From Chloroflexota bacterium (GTDB taxonomy: Bacteria > Chloroflexota > Anaerolineae > Aggregatilineales > UBA2796): a stretch of 64,000 nt of DNA. Below, in pieces: positions 16,505 to 25,789 of the stretch (position 1 is its first letter; the number at the start of each line of letters is the position of its first letter). A program made the translations under genes and the position numbers. The notes below the pieces were generated by a model, which saw nothing but the letters and a program-made list of their open reading frames with translations, had not been told where the DNA came from and did no database searches. The stretch spans positions 62,001 to 126,000 of the forward strand of contig JAJPHV010000057.1 in the NCBI GenBank assembly GCA_021325095.1, given 5' to 3'.

Positions 16505-17704
16505 TTATTGGGTGCGGACAGTCACGAAGCCGCCCGATACGTAGCCATCCCGCCCGTTCAGGCTGATCTTGTACCAGCCGTTGGTTTTGCCCAGGACCGG
16601 GTAGGTTTCGCCCTGGTGAATTTCCCCGATCTGTTCGTAGTTGAGGCCCGCGCCAGCGCGTACCTTGACTGTCGCGTAGTTGGCGGTGAGCACCTGTTGT
16701 GCCGGGCCGCTGGCCGACTGCGCAGCCACTTCGGGAGCCGGCACTGAGGGCGCATGGCCCTTCCAGGCCGCGATCAGCGGGCGAAGGATATCCAGCGCCT
16801 GTGTGCCGAGCGCCTGGCTCGGCTCGATGTACGACCCTTCCAGGAATTCGTTCCAACTGACGATCAGGATCGTGTTTGCGCCGCTGGACACCGCGCCGTA
16901 CCAACTGTTGCGCAGGAAAGCGCCCTGAGCGCGGGCCTGTGGGGAGGTCGGATTGGTGCGGCCCGCGATGCGCGATTCATCCCAGCCGGGCATGACCGTC
17001 GGCGTGTAGAACGTGCCGCCCGCCGAGCGGGTGCGGCTATACCACGCGCTGGCTGTGCCCGCCGGGTTGCCCGACCAGGCGATGTTGAAGAGATACAGCC
17101 CGTCAAAGGTGCGCAGATAGGAGGTATTCGTGCCCTCCATCACCCAGATCGTGTTGTGGTTCGGATCGACCTGTCCGCGAATGTTGGCCCAATCGCCGAG
17201 CGAAAAGCGGCCCTGATTCCAGAAGTAAATGACGGGCTTGCCGTTGTAGCGCAGGTAGCCCGGATGGTTGACGCGATCCCCGATCAGGTAGCGTAGCGAG
17301 TCCAGGACTTCACCTGTCGAAGCGTTGTAGCCGCCCTCAAACATATCCACCGAGGCGGCGGCGTGGAAACCGCGCGCGGCAGCCTGATCGAGCAGCATGT
17401 TGAAGACGACACTGGTCAGGTTGCCGCCTTTGGGGCCGAACCAGCTCATGATGAAGGCGTCGATTCCGGCGCTCTGCGCCTGTTCGATGTGGCGGGCGAT
17501 TGCGCCGCCATCTGCTGAACTGTAGGGGATAGCCGGACGATCCGTCAGGCGGCCATCATTCCACGAATCGCCCGAATACCAGCCAAAATAATAAGCGTAA
17601 ACCTGTCTGCCGGAGCCAGCCGAAGCTGATTGTGTGTGGGCCGCCGAACTGAGGGTCAGCAGTGCGACAGCAGCAAAAATGAGGTAACGACGTAGGTGTT
17701 GCAT
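16505..17704 (-). CDS. secreted GH99-like glycoside hydrolase with C-terminal SH3 domain
   Basis: A 399-residue protein with a signal peptide (LIFAAVALLTLSSAAHTQSA). The main domain begins YAYYFGWYSGDSW and contains GIDAFIMSWFGP, KPVIYFWNQGR and SWNEFLEGSYIEP, as in the GH99/GH71-like barrel family that acts on alpha-linked polysaccharides. The last 70 residues form a bacterial SH3 domain (VKVRAGAGLNYEQIG, GWYKISLNGRDGYV), which usually binds cell wall or polymer. The start is ATG at 17704; a TTG six codons earlier is possible. The substrate is not known. Confidence 0.75.
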   Translation of the reverse strand: MQHLRRYLIFAAVALLTLSSAAHTQSASAGSGRQVYAYYFGWYSGDSWNDGRLTDRPAIPYSSADGGAIARHIEQAQSAGIDAFIMSWFGPKGGNLTSVVFNMLLDQAAARGFHAAASVDMFEGGYNASTGEVLDSLRYLIGDRVNHPGYLRYNGKPVIYFWNQGRFSLGDWANIRGQVDPNHNTIWVMEGTNTSYLRTFDGLYLFNIAWSGNPAGTASAWYSRTRSAGGTFYTPTVMPGWDESRIAGRTNPTSPQARAQGAFLRNSWYGAVSSGANTILIVSWNEFLEGSYIEPSQALGTQALDILRPLIAAWKGHAPSVPAPEVAAQSASGPAQQVLTANYATVKVRAGAGLNYEQIGEIHQGETYPVLGKTNGWYKISLNGRDGYVSGGFVTVRTQ

Positions 17705-17886
17705 CTTGGTGTCATCTCTCAAAGCTAACTTTACGATGGGCGTGCGAGTGTAGCCAACTTAGAACAGGTGATCAACAGGACTTCGATACCGCGCCCGATC
17801 CAAGTCGGGTCTTGCATGGATAGCTGAACCGTGTTACTCTGCCCAATTGTTTTGCTTCGCGGGCGAACTGATTACGCAAAGGGTTC

Positions 17887-19287
17887 ATGTCCACGATAAC
17901 AATGAAGTTTGGCGGCACGTCGATGGGCGGACACGACGCCATCGCGCAGGTCGCCCGGATCATCTGCGACCACGCCGACCAGGGGAACCGGATTCTGACC
18001 GTCGTTTCAGCCATGAGCGGCGTCACGGATATGCTGCTGCAAGCGGCCAGCACGTCTGCGGCAGGCGACGAGGCCACGCACATCACAATCATCGAAGAAC
18101 TGCGCAAGCGCCATCACGAAACTGCCGAACAGCTTATCCGCAGCGAAAAGCTCCGAGAAGCGTTGCTTGAAGACCTGGACAGCTTGCTAGACGGGTTGAA
18201 TGCGCTGTGCCACAGCATCGCCGTGCTGCGCGAAGTGACACCGCGCGGCATGGATTTGATCAGTTCGTTTGGGGAACGCCTGAGCGCCCGGCTGCTGGCG
18301 GCACATCTGAACGACCTGGGCCGCAACTCGATTGCCATCGACGCCAGCGACCTGATTGTGACCGACGACAATTTCCAGGACGCCGTGCCCTACATGGACG
18401 AGACACGCCAGCGCGTCCAGGAATATCTCGTGCCATGCCTGGAAAATGGGATGCTGCCCGTTGTGACCGGGTTTATCGCCGCGACGCGCAAGGGTATCAT
18501 CAGCACGCTGGGGCGCGGCGGCAGCGACTACAGCGCCGCCATCCTGGGCGCGGCTATCGACACCGATCACCTGTGGATTTATACCGACGTGGATGGGATC
18601 ATGACCGCCGATCCACGCATTGCGCCGACGGCCCGTGTCATCCCGGTTTTGAGCTACGGCGAAGTGGGCGAACTGGCCTATTTCGGCGCGAAGGTGCTGC
18701 ACCCCAAGACGGTGCAGCCGATGATTGACCGGGGGTCGCCGGTGCGCGTCCGCAACACCTTCAACCCCTCGCATCCGGGGACGCTCATCCAGCCGCAGTC
18801 GGAGATCACGGCGGGTGCGGTCAAAGCCGTGACGGCCATCAAGGACGTGAGCCTGATCTCCGTCGAAGGGCGCGGCATGGTCGGCGTGCCGGGCATCGCG
18901 GGCCGCACCTTCATGGCAGTGGCGCGCGCCAACACCAGTATGCTGCTTATCTCGCAGTCCTCGTCGGAGCAAAGTTTCTGCTTCGTCATCCCAAGCAATC
19001 GCACTGCGCCGACCCTGGCCGCGATCCGCGACGAGCTAGATCGGGAGATACAGCGCAAGGACGTGGATCGCATCTGGGCCAAAGAAGACATCGTGATCAT
19101 TACCACCGTCGGGGCGGGGATGCGTGGGATGCCCGGCGTGGCGGCGCGCGTGTGCGGCGCGCTGGCCGCGCACGGGATCAACATCCTGGTCATTGCGCAG
19201 GGGTCGTCGGAGTACAGCATTTCGCTGGTCGTCGCCGCCGACGACGCGACCAAAGCCGTTCAGGTTCTGCATGATCTGATCGCCTGA
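17887..19287 (+). CDS. lysC: aspartate kinase
   Basis: Catalyses ATP-dependent phosphorylation of aspartate, the first step to lysine, threonine and methionine. The 466-residue protein has the kinase signature KFGGTSMGG at residues 7-15, the SFGERLSARL and GRGGSDYSAA segments, and two C-terminal ACT domains for feedback control. The length matches the long monofunctional class. The start is ATG with AAAGGG upstream. moxR starts 3 bases after its stop, so they share a transcript. Confidence 0.9.
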   Translation: MSTITMKFGGTSMGGHDAIAQVARIICDHADQGNRILTVVSAMSGVTDMLLQAASTSAAGDEATHITIIEELRKRHHETAEQLIRSEKLREALLEDLDSLLDGLNALCHSIAVLREVTPRGMDLISSFGERLSARLLAAHLNDLGRNSIAIDASDLIVTDDNFQDAVPYMDETRQRVQEYLVPCLENGMLPVVTGFIAATRKGIISTLGRGGSDYSAAILGAAIDTDHLWIYTDVDGIMTADPRIAPTARVIPVLSYGEVGELAYFGAKVLHPKTVQPMIDRGSPVRVRNTFNPSHPGTLIQPQSEITAGAVKAVTAIKDVSLISVEGRGMVGVPGIAGRTFMAVARANTSMLLISQSSSEQSFCFVIPSNRTAPTLAAIRDELDREIQRKDVDRIWAKEDIVIITTVGAGMRGMPGVAARVCGALAAHGINILVIAQGSSEYSISLVVAADDATKAVQVLHDLIA

Positions 19288-19290
19288 GCC

Positions 19291-20229
19291 ATGATCGAGC
19301 AGGTGGTGGCGCGCGTCCGGGAGAATATCCAGAAGGTCATCGTCGGCAAGGACGAGGTGATCAACCTGGTGCTGGTGGCGGTGCTGTGTGAGGGCCACCT
19401 GCTGATCGAGGACGTGCCCGGCACTGGCAAGACCACGCTGGCAAAGGCAGTGGCGGTCTCGCTGGGCTGCACCTTCCGGCGCATCCAGTTCACGCCCGAT
19501 CTGCTGCCCAGCGACGTGACCGGGATCAACTACTTCAACCAGAAAACCCAGGAGTTTGAGTTCCGACCCGGCCCGGTACTGTCTCAGATCGTGCTGGCCG
19601 ACGAGATCAACCGGGCCACGCCGCGCACGCAGAGCGCCCTGCTCGAAGCCATGCAGGAGCGGCAGATCACGGCGGACGGCGAAACGCGCCCGCTGCCGCG
19701 CCCATTCCTGATCATGGCGACGCAGAACCCAGTGGAACTGGAAGGCACGTTCCCGCTGCCGGAGGCGCAGCTTGATCGCTTCCTGCTGCGCGTCAACATC
19801 GGCTATCCGAGCGAGGACGACGAGAACGCCATCCTGCGGCGCTTCCGCACCGACGATCCGCTGGACACGCTTGCCGCGGTGAGCAACCCGGCGGAGATCA
19901 GCACCTTGATCAGCGCCGTGCGCGAAATCCGCGTCGAGGAGTCGGTGCAGAACTACGTCGTCAAGATTGCCCGGCAGACGCGCGACCATGCCGAGATCGC
20001 ACTAGGAGCCAGTCCGCGCGCCACGATGGCCCTCTACCGGACGGCTCAGGCGTGGGCGGCCATTCACGGCAGCAGCTTTGTCACCCCCGATCACGTCAAG
20101 TTCATTGCCCCTTACGTCCTGACGCACCGGATCATGGTCAGCCCGCAGATGCGGCTGCGCGGGCGGACACCGGAAGAAGCGCTGGCGGACATCGTGGACG
20201 CCGTGCCTGTGCCCGTGAGCGCGGCGTGA
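19291..20229 (+). CDS. MoxR-family AAA+ ATPase
   Basis: A 312-residue chaperone-like ATPase with P-loop PGTGKTT (43-49), Walker B VLADEIN (Asp104, Glu105) and a sensor region [21 protein letters not shown]. MoxR proteins usually activate or assemble partner proteins with VWA or DUF58 domains; a DUF58 protein follows here. It starts 3 bases after lysC. Confidence 0.9.
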   Translation: MIEQVVARVRENIQKVIVGKDEVINLVLVAVLCEGHLLIEDVPGTGKTTLAKAVAVSLGCTFRRIQFTPDLLPSDVTGINYFNQKTQEFEFRPGPVLSQIVLADEINRATPRTQSALLEAMQERQITADGETRPLPRPFLIMATQNPVELEGTFPLPEAQLDRFLLRVNIGYPSEDDENAILRRFRTDDPLDTLAAVSNPAEISTLISAVREIRVEESVQNYVVKIARQTRDHAEIALGASPRATMALYRTAQAWAAIHGSSFVTPDHVKFIAPYVLTHRIMVSPQMRLRGRTPEEALADIVDAVPVPVSAA

Positions 20230-20252
20230 GTTCACCTTGAAGCTGCTGCGGC

Positions 20253-20275
20253 AAGATTCAAGGCATTTGAATCTT
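20253..20275. repeat. hairpin between moxR and the DUF58 gene
   Basis: Perfect inverted repeat AAGATTCAA / TTGAATCTT with a GGCAT loop in the 83-bp gap. There is no U-tract. It may adjust expression between the two genes or be an operator. Confidence 0.4.
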
Positions 20276-20312
20276 CCGCTCTCGGGCATAGCGGCAAGGG
20301 TTAGACAAAGCA

Positions 20313-21698
20313 ATGTTCGACTTCGAGTCCGCCGAAAAAGAAGACCTGACCAGCGGGCCATCCAGAGCTAACCCCGAAGGCCGCCACAACCTGCTTGATC
20401 ACCGCTGGGTGTGGATGGCGATCATCCTCTTCATTGTCGGCATGGTCATCCGCAACGGCGCGCTGATCACCGTGACCGGGCTGATGCTCGGCATCGTCAT
20501 CGTCTCCTGGAACTGGAACAAACACGTCCTTGCAAATATCCGCTACCGCCGCCAGTTTCATCATCGCCGCGCCTTCCCCGGTGAGGAAGTGGAGGCGCAC
20601 CTGCTGGTCGAGAATCACAAGTGGCTGCCTGTGACGTGGCTCCAGGTGGAGGACGAGTGGCCGAGCGCCTTTGGCCCCGCCGATCAATCGGTGCTGTCGG
20701 CTTCGTCGGGGCCGTCGATGGGCTACCTGGTCAACGTCTACGCGCTGCGCTGGCACGAGCGCGTGCGTCGCCGCTACCTGCTGCGCGCCCAGCAGCGCGG
20801 CATCTACCCGGCTGGCCCGGCGCACATGGTCAGCGGCGATCCATTCGGGCTGTTCGAGAACGATGCCGACTCGCCGCGCCGCGCCCTGCTGATCGTCTAC
20901 CCGGAGGTTAAATCGCTGGAAGAACTGGGGCTGGACGCCAAAGACCCCTTCGGCAACGTCCGCACGTCGCAGCGCTTATTTGAGGACACAAGCCGCATCA
21001 TGGGCGTGCGCGATTACCGCCCCGACGATAGCTTCCGGCACATCCACTGGAAGGCGACGGCACGCACAGGCGATCTACAGGTGCGGCAGTATGAACCAAC
21101 CCGCACGCAAAGCGTGGTGCTGTGCCTGAACATCGCGTCGTTTGAACGGTCAGTACACGGTATCTGGCCCGCAATGGTCGAATACGTGATCAGTGTGGCG
21201 GCGTCGCTGGCGTCGTGGGCGGTTGAGGCGCAGTATGCGGTGGGCCTGGTCGCCAATGCCACGCTCGCCCAGACGGATCGCCCACTGCGCACCCAGCCGA
21301 GCCGCAGCCGCGATCAGTTGGCGCACCTGCTGGAAGTGATGGCCGGGATCAGCTACTTTGTGACCAGCGACTACGCCCGGTTCGTGTTGGAGGAGAGCCG
21401 CCGCATCCCCTGGGGGGCAACGCTGGTGGCGATCACCGGGCTGGTCAACGAGTCGATCCTGGCCTCGCTGGTGCGGCTGCGGCAGAGCGGGCGGCGCGTC
21501 GTCCTGGTTGTCCTGGGCAAGGCCCCTCCGCCGTACCTGCCCGATATCCGCACCTATCATCTACCGATTGCCGAGGAAAGCCCCGAAAGCCAGCCCACTG
21601 CGTCCGAAGAGAGCGAAACGCCGCGCCAGCGCTATTTGCGGCGACGGGCACAGGAAGAAGGACGGAAAGCGGGGACTGTATCGCGTGCAGCACATTAG
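20313..21698 (+). CDS. DUF58 membrane protein
   Basis: A 461-residue protein with two transmembrane segments near residues 34-68, then an ectodomain-like beta region and a C-terminal DUF58 domain with the family signature VRDYRPDDSFRHIHWKATA. DUF58 has a VWA-like fold and occurs beside MoxR ATPases and DUF4129/transglutaminase proteins, as here. The role of these operons is not settled; envelope protein assembly is the usual suggestion. The C-terminus is charged and low in complexity. Confidence 0.85.
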   Translation: MFDFESAEKEDLTSGPSRANPEGRHNLLDHRWVWMAIILFIVGMVIRNGALITVTGLMLGIVIVSWNWNKHVLANIRYRRQFHHRRAFPGEEVEAHLLVENHKWLPVTWLQVEDEWPSAFGPADQSVLSASSGPSMGYLVNVYALRWHERVRRRYLLRAQQRGIYPAGPAHMVSGDPFGLFENDADSPRRALLIVYPEVKSLEELGLDAKDPFGNVRTSQRLFEDTSRIMGVRDYRPDDSFRHIHWKATARTGDLQVRQYEPTRTQSVVLCLNIASFERSVHGIWPAMVEYVISVAASLASWAVEAQYAVGLVANATLAQTDRPLRTQPSRSRDQLAHLLEVMAGISYFVTSDYARFVLEESRRIPWGATLVAITGLVNESILASLVRLRQSGRRVVLVVLGKAPPPYLPDIRTYHLPIAEESPESQPTASEESETPRQRYLRRRAQEEGRKAGTVSRAAH

Positions 21699-21768
21699 CG
21701 CCGCCCTGGATTGCTGGAGACGGTGGTAGAATCAGGTGAAAGCATGTGGGGCCAGGAGCTAGACTGTT

Positions 21769-22317
21769 ATGTCTGTTCAGACACGCCTGAGTGTCGAGGA
21801 ATTTGAGAGAATTGCTGCGCTGCCTGAAAACGCGCACAAACGCCTTGAATTCATCGGGGGGGAAATCGTCGAGGTGGTCAGCAATAGTGATGCGTCCGAA
21901 ATCGCCGCGAACCTTTTGGCCGCAATTCAAGTCTTTGTCAAAGCACACAATTTGGGCCGGGTCACCGGGGCGGACGGCGGTTATAGGGTGTCGGGAGAGG
22001 ACTACATTCCCGATGTCGGGTTCATCTCAAAAAGCCGGCAGCCTCAACGCCCCCATGTCACCTGGAACCCCCTGGCCCCGGATTTGGCTGTTGAGGTCGT
22101 ATCCCCCACAGATCGGCCCCAACACATTGCCGACAAAGCGGTGAATTACGTGCTGGCAGGGACATTGTTGTGGTACGTGTATCCCGACGAACGGCAGGTC
22201 AAAGTTTATGCGCCGGGCCAGCCTGTCAAGACATTGAGCATCAATGATGTCCTGGACGGTGGGCAGGTATTGCCCGGTTTCACGCTGGCCGTCAAAGACA
22301 TTTTCCCTACTGAGTAG
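21769..22317 (+). CDS. Uma2-family (DUF820) PD-(D/E)XK nuclease-like protein
   Basis: A 182-residue member of the Uma2/DUF820 family, with YIPDVGFISK and LAVEVVSPTD carrying the conserved Asp and Glu of the restriction-endonuclease fold. These genes are multicopy in cyanobacteria and Chloroflexota; their targets are unknown. Here it sits between the DUF58 and DUF4129 genes, which usually adjoin, so it looks like an insertion into the operon. Its codon use is less GC-rich than its neighbours. Confidence 0.85.
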   Translation: MSVQTRLSVEEFERIAALPENAHKRLEFIGGEIVEVVSNSDASEIAANLLAAIQVFVKAHNLGRVTGADGGYRVSGEDYIPDVGFISKSRQPQRPHVTWNPLAPDLAVEVVSPTDRPQHIADKAVNYVLAGTLLWYVYPDERQVKVYAPGQPVKTLSINDVLDGGQVLPGFTLAVKDIFPTE

Positions 22318-22333
22318 CGGAAAGAGCGCGCCT

Positions 22334-23803
22334 GTGAGTGCTCAAGCCGTGATGGGGAACTATCCGCGTGTGGCCTGGCAGCGCGAACTGCTGCATGTGG
22401 CAATGGCCCTCATGGAGAGCGCCTGGTGCATTCCGCTGTTCATCGCCTTCGCGCCGGGGGCCAGCCTGCTGCCCATCGCGCAGGCGGTCGTGATCGTGCT
22501 GGCGAACGTTCTGGGCGCGATGGGCCTCGTCCGTTTCCTGGCACTACGTTGGGTACGTTACGAGATCTCGCGCTGGATCGTGCTGGCGGGTCTCGTGACG
22601 GCGTGCGCCGTGATGTTGTACGTGGTGCTGCCTAGCACTACAATCGGCAGCAGTGTACCGCTCATCGTCAGCAGTTTTTCCAGGGGTGCGCCCGTCTTCC
22701 TCGTGCCGCCGCCTGCCATCACTATCGTCTTGATCGTGTTCCTGTGGTATCGCGGCATTCGCCTCGCCACCCTGCTGATCACGCCGGTACGCGCCAGCTT
22801 CGGTTTCCGGGCAGGCATCCTGATCATGGCGCTGCTCGGCCTGATTCCGAGTCGGGCGTTGCAATCCGAGATGATCACGCTGCTGCCGCTGTTCTTCTTC
22901 GCCGGGCTGATGGCGACGACGCTGGCACGGGCGGCCAGTCTGCGCATCAACCGGGATTTGCAGCGGGCGACCTTTGGCGGGCGCTGGCTGGGCCTGACCG
23001 GGATCATCGGGGCGGCCATCACTGGCTTCGGCTTCCTGATCGCGCTGCTGCTGGCGGGTTATGGTGTGGAGGGCGCGGGGCGCATCCTGAAAGGGCTGCT
23101 CAGTGCGATGTTCGCCGTGTTCGTGGTGGCCGTCACGCCCATCCTGTACGTCCTGGAATGGCTGCTGCGCCCGCTGGCCGAAGCATTCCAGCGGGCCATC
23201 GCTCGGCTGAATCTGTGGCAGGCCCCAAACCCGATCAACCGGATGCCCGCCGGGGGCGAAGCCGCGCAGCAGAACCTTCAGCAGATCACCCTGATCCTGA
23301 ACGTGCTGAAGTTTGCGGCGCTCGGAATCATCGTGCTGGCGGTGGTGATCGTGCTGTTCAACATGCTGCGCAACCGGGCGTTGAGCCTGTCGGGGATTGA
23401 GCGTGAAGATCACGAGAAACTCAACGACGAAAGCCTGATCGACAATCTGCGCGCGTTGCTGCGGCGCGGCGCTGGCAGCCTACAGAACGTGTGGGCGGCA
23501 CTGGCGCAGTTCGGCCTTAGCCGTGACCTGCTGAATGCGCTGACCATCCGGCGGCTGTATGCGCGTTTGCTGGCACGGGCGGCGGAGCTTGGCTACCCGC
23601 GCCACCTGGCGCAAACGCCCTACGAATATCAACAGCAGTTAAAGGCGGCTTTTCCGGGTTTCCCGGCGGAGATCGAGATGGTGACGCGCGCTTACGTCAA
23701 CGCGCACTACGGAGAACTGCCGGACAGCCCTGAAGCGCTGGCCGCAATGCAGAGCGCGGTAGATCGCATGATCGCCAGCGTCGCCAAAGGGCGGGCTGAC
23801 TGA
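22334..23803 (+). CDS. multi-pass membrane protein with C-terminal DUF4129 domain
   Basis: A 489-residue protein with several transmembrane segments in the first 350 residues and a cytoplasmic DUF4129 domain at the end (LYARLLARAAELGYPRHLAQ, TPYEYQQQL, ALAAMQSAVDRM). In related operons this domain is joined to a transglutaminase core, which is absent here. GTG at 22334 is preferred, with GGAAAG upstream and 16 bases after the Uma2 stop; ATG at 22352 is the alternative. It is the last gene of the moxR operon. Confidence 0.75.
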   Translation: MSAQAVMGNYPRVAWQRELLHVAMALMESAWCIPLFIAFAPGASLLPIAQAVVIVLANVLGAMGLVRFLALRWVRYEISRWIVLAGLVTACAVMLYVVLPSTTIGSSVPLIVSSFSRGAPVFLVPPPAITIVLIVFLWYRGIRLATLLITPVRASFGFRAGILIMALLGLIPSRALQSEMITLLPLFFFAGLMATTLARAASLRINRDLQRATFGGRWLGLTGIIGAAITGFGFLIALLLAGYGVEGAGRILKGLLSAMFAVFVVAVTPILYVLEWLLRPLAEAFQRAIARLNLWQAPNPINRMPAGGEAAQQNLQQITLILNVLKFAALGIIVLAVVIVLFNMLRNRALSLSGIEREDHEKLNDESLIDNLRALLRRGAGSLQNVWAALAQFGLSRDLLNALTIRRLYARLLARAAELGYPRHLAQTPYEYQQQLKAAFPGFPAEIEMVTRAYVNAHYGELPDSPEALAAMQSAVDRMIASVAKGRAD

Positions 23804-23813
23804 TCGCAGCGCG

Positions 23814-24404
23814 CTAGTCAGTGCACAGGAACGCCCTTTTCAACGCCCTTTGCGTTCGGGCGATGTACTGTTCCTTTGTCCAGCCGCGTTCTGTAGTCAG
23901 CGTTTCCCAGGTGGGCAGCGACAGCGCGGCGAAGAAGAAATCGGCGGCAGAGTCAGCCGTCCAGCCCGGTGCGAGAAGGCCGTCTCGTGCCAGAGACTGC
24001 GTGATCGAGAGGCATCCGCCGTAGACTGCGCCCATGCGGTCCTCCCAGACTGCCGCTGCCGCTTCGTCGGTCTCCCGGACGGCCATCAGCGCTTTCGCCA
24101 ACCCATAGATGTCCGGGATGTAGTTCGCCCAAAATTCGACGTAGGCGTCCAATGCCTCCACGCCGTTCGGCGCGGAACAGGTGCGCTGGATTCTTTCAGA
24201 CAGCCGCAGCACGTCGTCCAGGTAGCGGGCTGTCGCAATCAGCAGGGCGGGCCGGGTTCCGAAGTGCAGGTATACAGCCTGGCGCGAGACCCCCGCCATT
24301 TGTGCAATATCTTCGATACGCACCCCCTGCCCCTGGTGTTTTTCCAGAAGCTGCAAGGTCGCTTTCAGAATGCGCTCGCGTGTATCCAACTCAGGACTTG
24401 ACAT
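23814..24404 (-). CDS. TetR-family transcriptional regulator
   Basis: A 196-residue regulator. The N-terminal helix-turn-helix reads TRERILKATLQLLEKHQGQG and IEDIAQMAGVSRQAVYLHFG; the C-terminal ligand domain is unassigned. It is divergent from the flavoprotein gene, 80 bp away, and three palindromic sites lie in the gap, one over its own start codon, so autoregulation and control of the flavoprotein are likely. The open frame extends upstream through these sites; the ATG giving MSSPELDT is the natural start. Confidence 0.9.
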   Translation of the reverse strand: MSSPELDTRERILKATLQLLEKHQGQGVRIEDIAQMAGVSRQAVYLHFGTRPALLIATARYLDDVLRLSERIQRTCSAPNGVEALDAYVEFWANYIPDIYGLAKALMAVRETDEAAAAVWEDRMGAVYGGCLSITQSLARDGLLAPGWTADSAADFFFAALSLPTWETLTTERGWTKEQYIARTQRALKRAFLCTD

Positions 24405-24456
24405 GGTGTCAAGTTTATCGTAGACTTTACATCGTGTCAAGTTTACACGGTGTAAA
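24398..24456. promoter_or_regulatory. three TetR-type operators
   Basis: Three 15-bp palindromes of one pattern, TTKACA-n3-TGTMAA: TTGACATGGTGTCAA (24398-24412, over the tetR start codon), TTTACATCGTGTCAA (24426-24440) and TTTACACGGTGTAAA (24442-24456). Their centres are 28 and 16 bp apart. The last pair lies just upstream of the flavoprotein gene. Confidence 0.75.
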
Positions 24457-24484
24457 GTCTGGCGATTCTGTTCGGAGGTGGAAC

Positions 24485-25738
24485 ATGTACGATGCCATTG
24501 TGGTCGGGGCACGGGTGGCCGGGGCTTCTACGGCGATGCTGCTGGCGCGCAAAGGCTACCGCGTGCTGATGGTGGATCGGGCCACATTTCCAAGCGACAC
24601 CCTCTCAACGCATCAGCTTCAAATCCCTGGCAGCATCTTATTGAAGAAATGGGGACTGCTCGACCGGGTGCTGGCAACCAGCCCTGGCGCGGCACATCAC
24701 GTCCATTTCGACTCGGACGGGATCGTGCTGGACGGCGAGTACCCGACTGTCGAAGGCGTCGGCGCTATCCACAGCCCGCGCCGCTACTTGCTCGACAAAA
24801 TCCTGATTGAGGCGGCAGTGGAGGCTGGCGCAGAATTCCGGGAAGGCTTTGTGACCGAAGACCTGCTCCGGGACGACGGCAAAGTGACGGGCATTCGCGG
24901 GCGGCTGACCAGCGGAGGTACGGCGACGGAGCGTGCCCGAATTGTGGTAGGCGCGGATGGAAAACACTCGCTGGTTGCCAAAGCCGTCGATGCGCCCCGT
25001 TACGACGAACACCCGGCGCTGACCTGTGGCTATTACAGCTATTGGGAAGGCGTGCCCACGATTGGCGGCGCGATCTACCGCCGGGGCACGCGGATGCTCG
25101 GCGCGTGGCCGACCAACGATAACAAGACCATGATCTACGTGGCCTGGCCCGCTGCGGAGTTCGACACCTTCCGCGCCGACGTGGAACGCAATTATCGGGC
25201 GACCATTGATCTGGCCGAAGACCTGGCCGCGCGCGTTCGCCAGGGACGGCTGGCGGAGCGTATCCTGGGCACGGGCGACATGCCCAACTTCTATCGCAAG
25301 CCGTATGGCCCCGGCTGGGCGCTGGTGGGGGACGCAGGCTTCACGAAGGATGCTATCACCGGGATGGGCATCAGTGATGCGTTCCGCGATGCCGAGCTGC
25401 TGGCTGAGGCAATCGATAGCGGCCTGGCCGGACGGCGCCCCCTGGAGGCAGCCCTGGCAGAGTACGAGCAGAAGCGCAACGTAGCTTCCAAAGCCGCCTA
25501 CGATTTCACCCTGGACATCGCACGCAACGCTCCGCCCTCGGCGATGCAGATCGAGTTATTCCGGGCGCTGGCGCGCAACCCGGAAACCACGAGCCAGTTT
25601 TTTGGCGTGCTGACCGGCCTGATGAAGCCAACGGAATTCTTCACGCCGCAATTGCTGCTCCGGGTGCTTCAGGTGCGGGGTATCATGAAGATCGCCCTGA
25701 GCCGGATATTCCCTGTTCCACAGAAGCAGGCGAGCTAA
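24485..25738 (+). CDS. FAD-dependent oxidoreductase (geranylgeranyl-reductase / monooxygenase-like)
   Basis: A 417-residue flavoprotein with N-terminal FAD motif DAIVVGARVAGASTAMLLAR ending in an acidic VDR, and the second FAD motif GWALVGDAGFTKDAITGMGI. It belongs to the large p-hydroxybenzoate hydroxylase/geranylgeranyl-reductase group. The start is ATG with GGAGGTG 4 bases upstream. It diverges from the TetR gene and is probably induced by that regulator's ligand, which suggests a role in detoxifying or modifying a small hydrophobic molecule. Confidence 0.85.
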   Translation: MYDAIVVGARVAGASTAMLLARKGYRVLMVDRATFPSDTLSTHQLQIPGSILLKKWGLLDRVLATSPGAAHHVHFDSDGIVLDGEYPTVEGVGAIHSPRRYLLDKILIEAAVEAGAEFREGFVTEDLLRDDGKVTGIRGRLTSGGTATERARIVVGADGKHSLVAKAVDAPRYDEHPALTCGYYSYWEGVPTIGGAIYRRGTRMLGAWPTNDNKTMIYVAWPAAEFDTFRADVERNYRATIDLAEDLAARVRQGRLAERILGTGDMPNFYRKPYGPGWALVGDAGFTKDAITGMGISDAFRDAELLAEAIDSGLAGRRPLEAALAEYEQKRNVASKAAYDFTLDIARNAPPSAMQIELFRALARNPETTSQFFGVLTGLMKPTEFFTPQLLLRVLQVRGIMKIALSRIFPVPQKQAS

Positions 25739-25789
25739 TTTCCGAAGCCTTTCTCTGTCCGCCATGCGCCTTGCACGGCGGACAGGACG

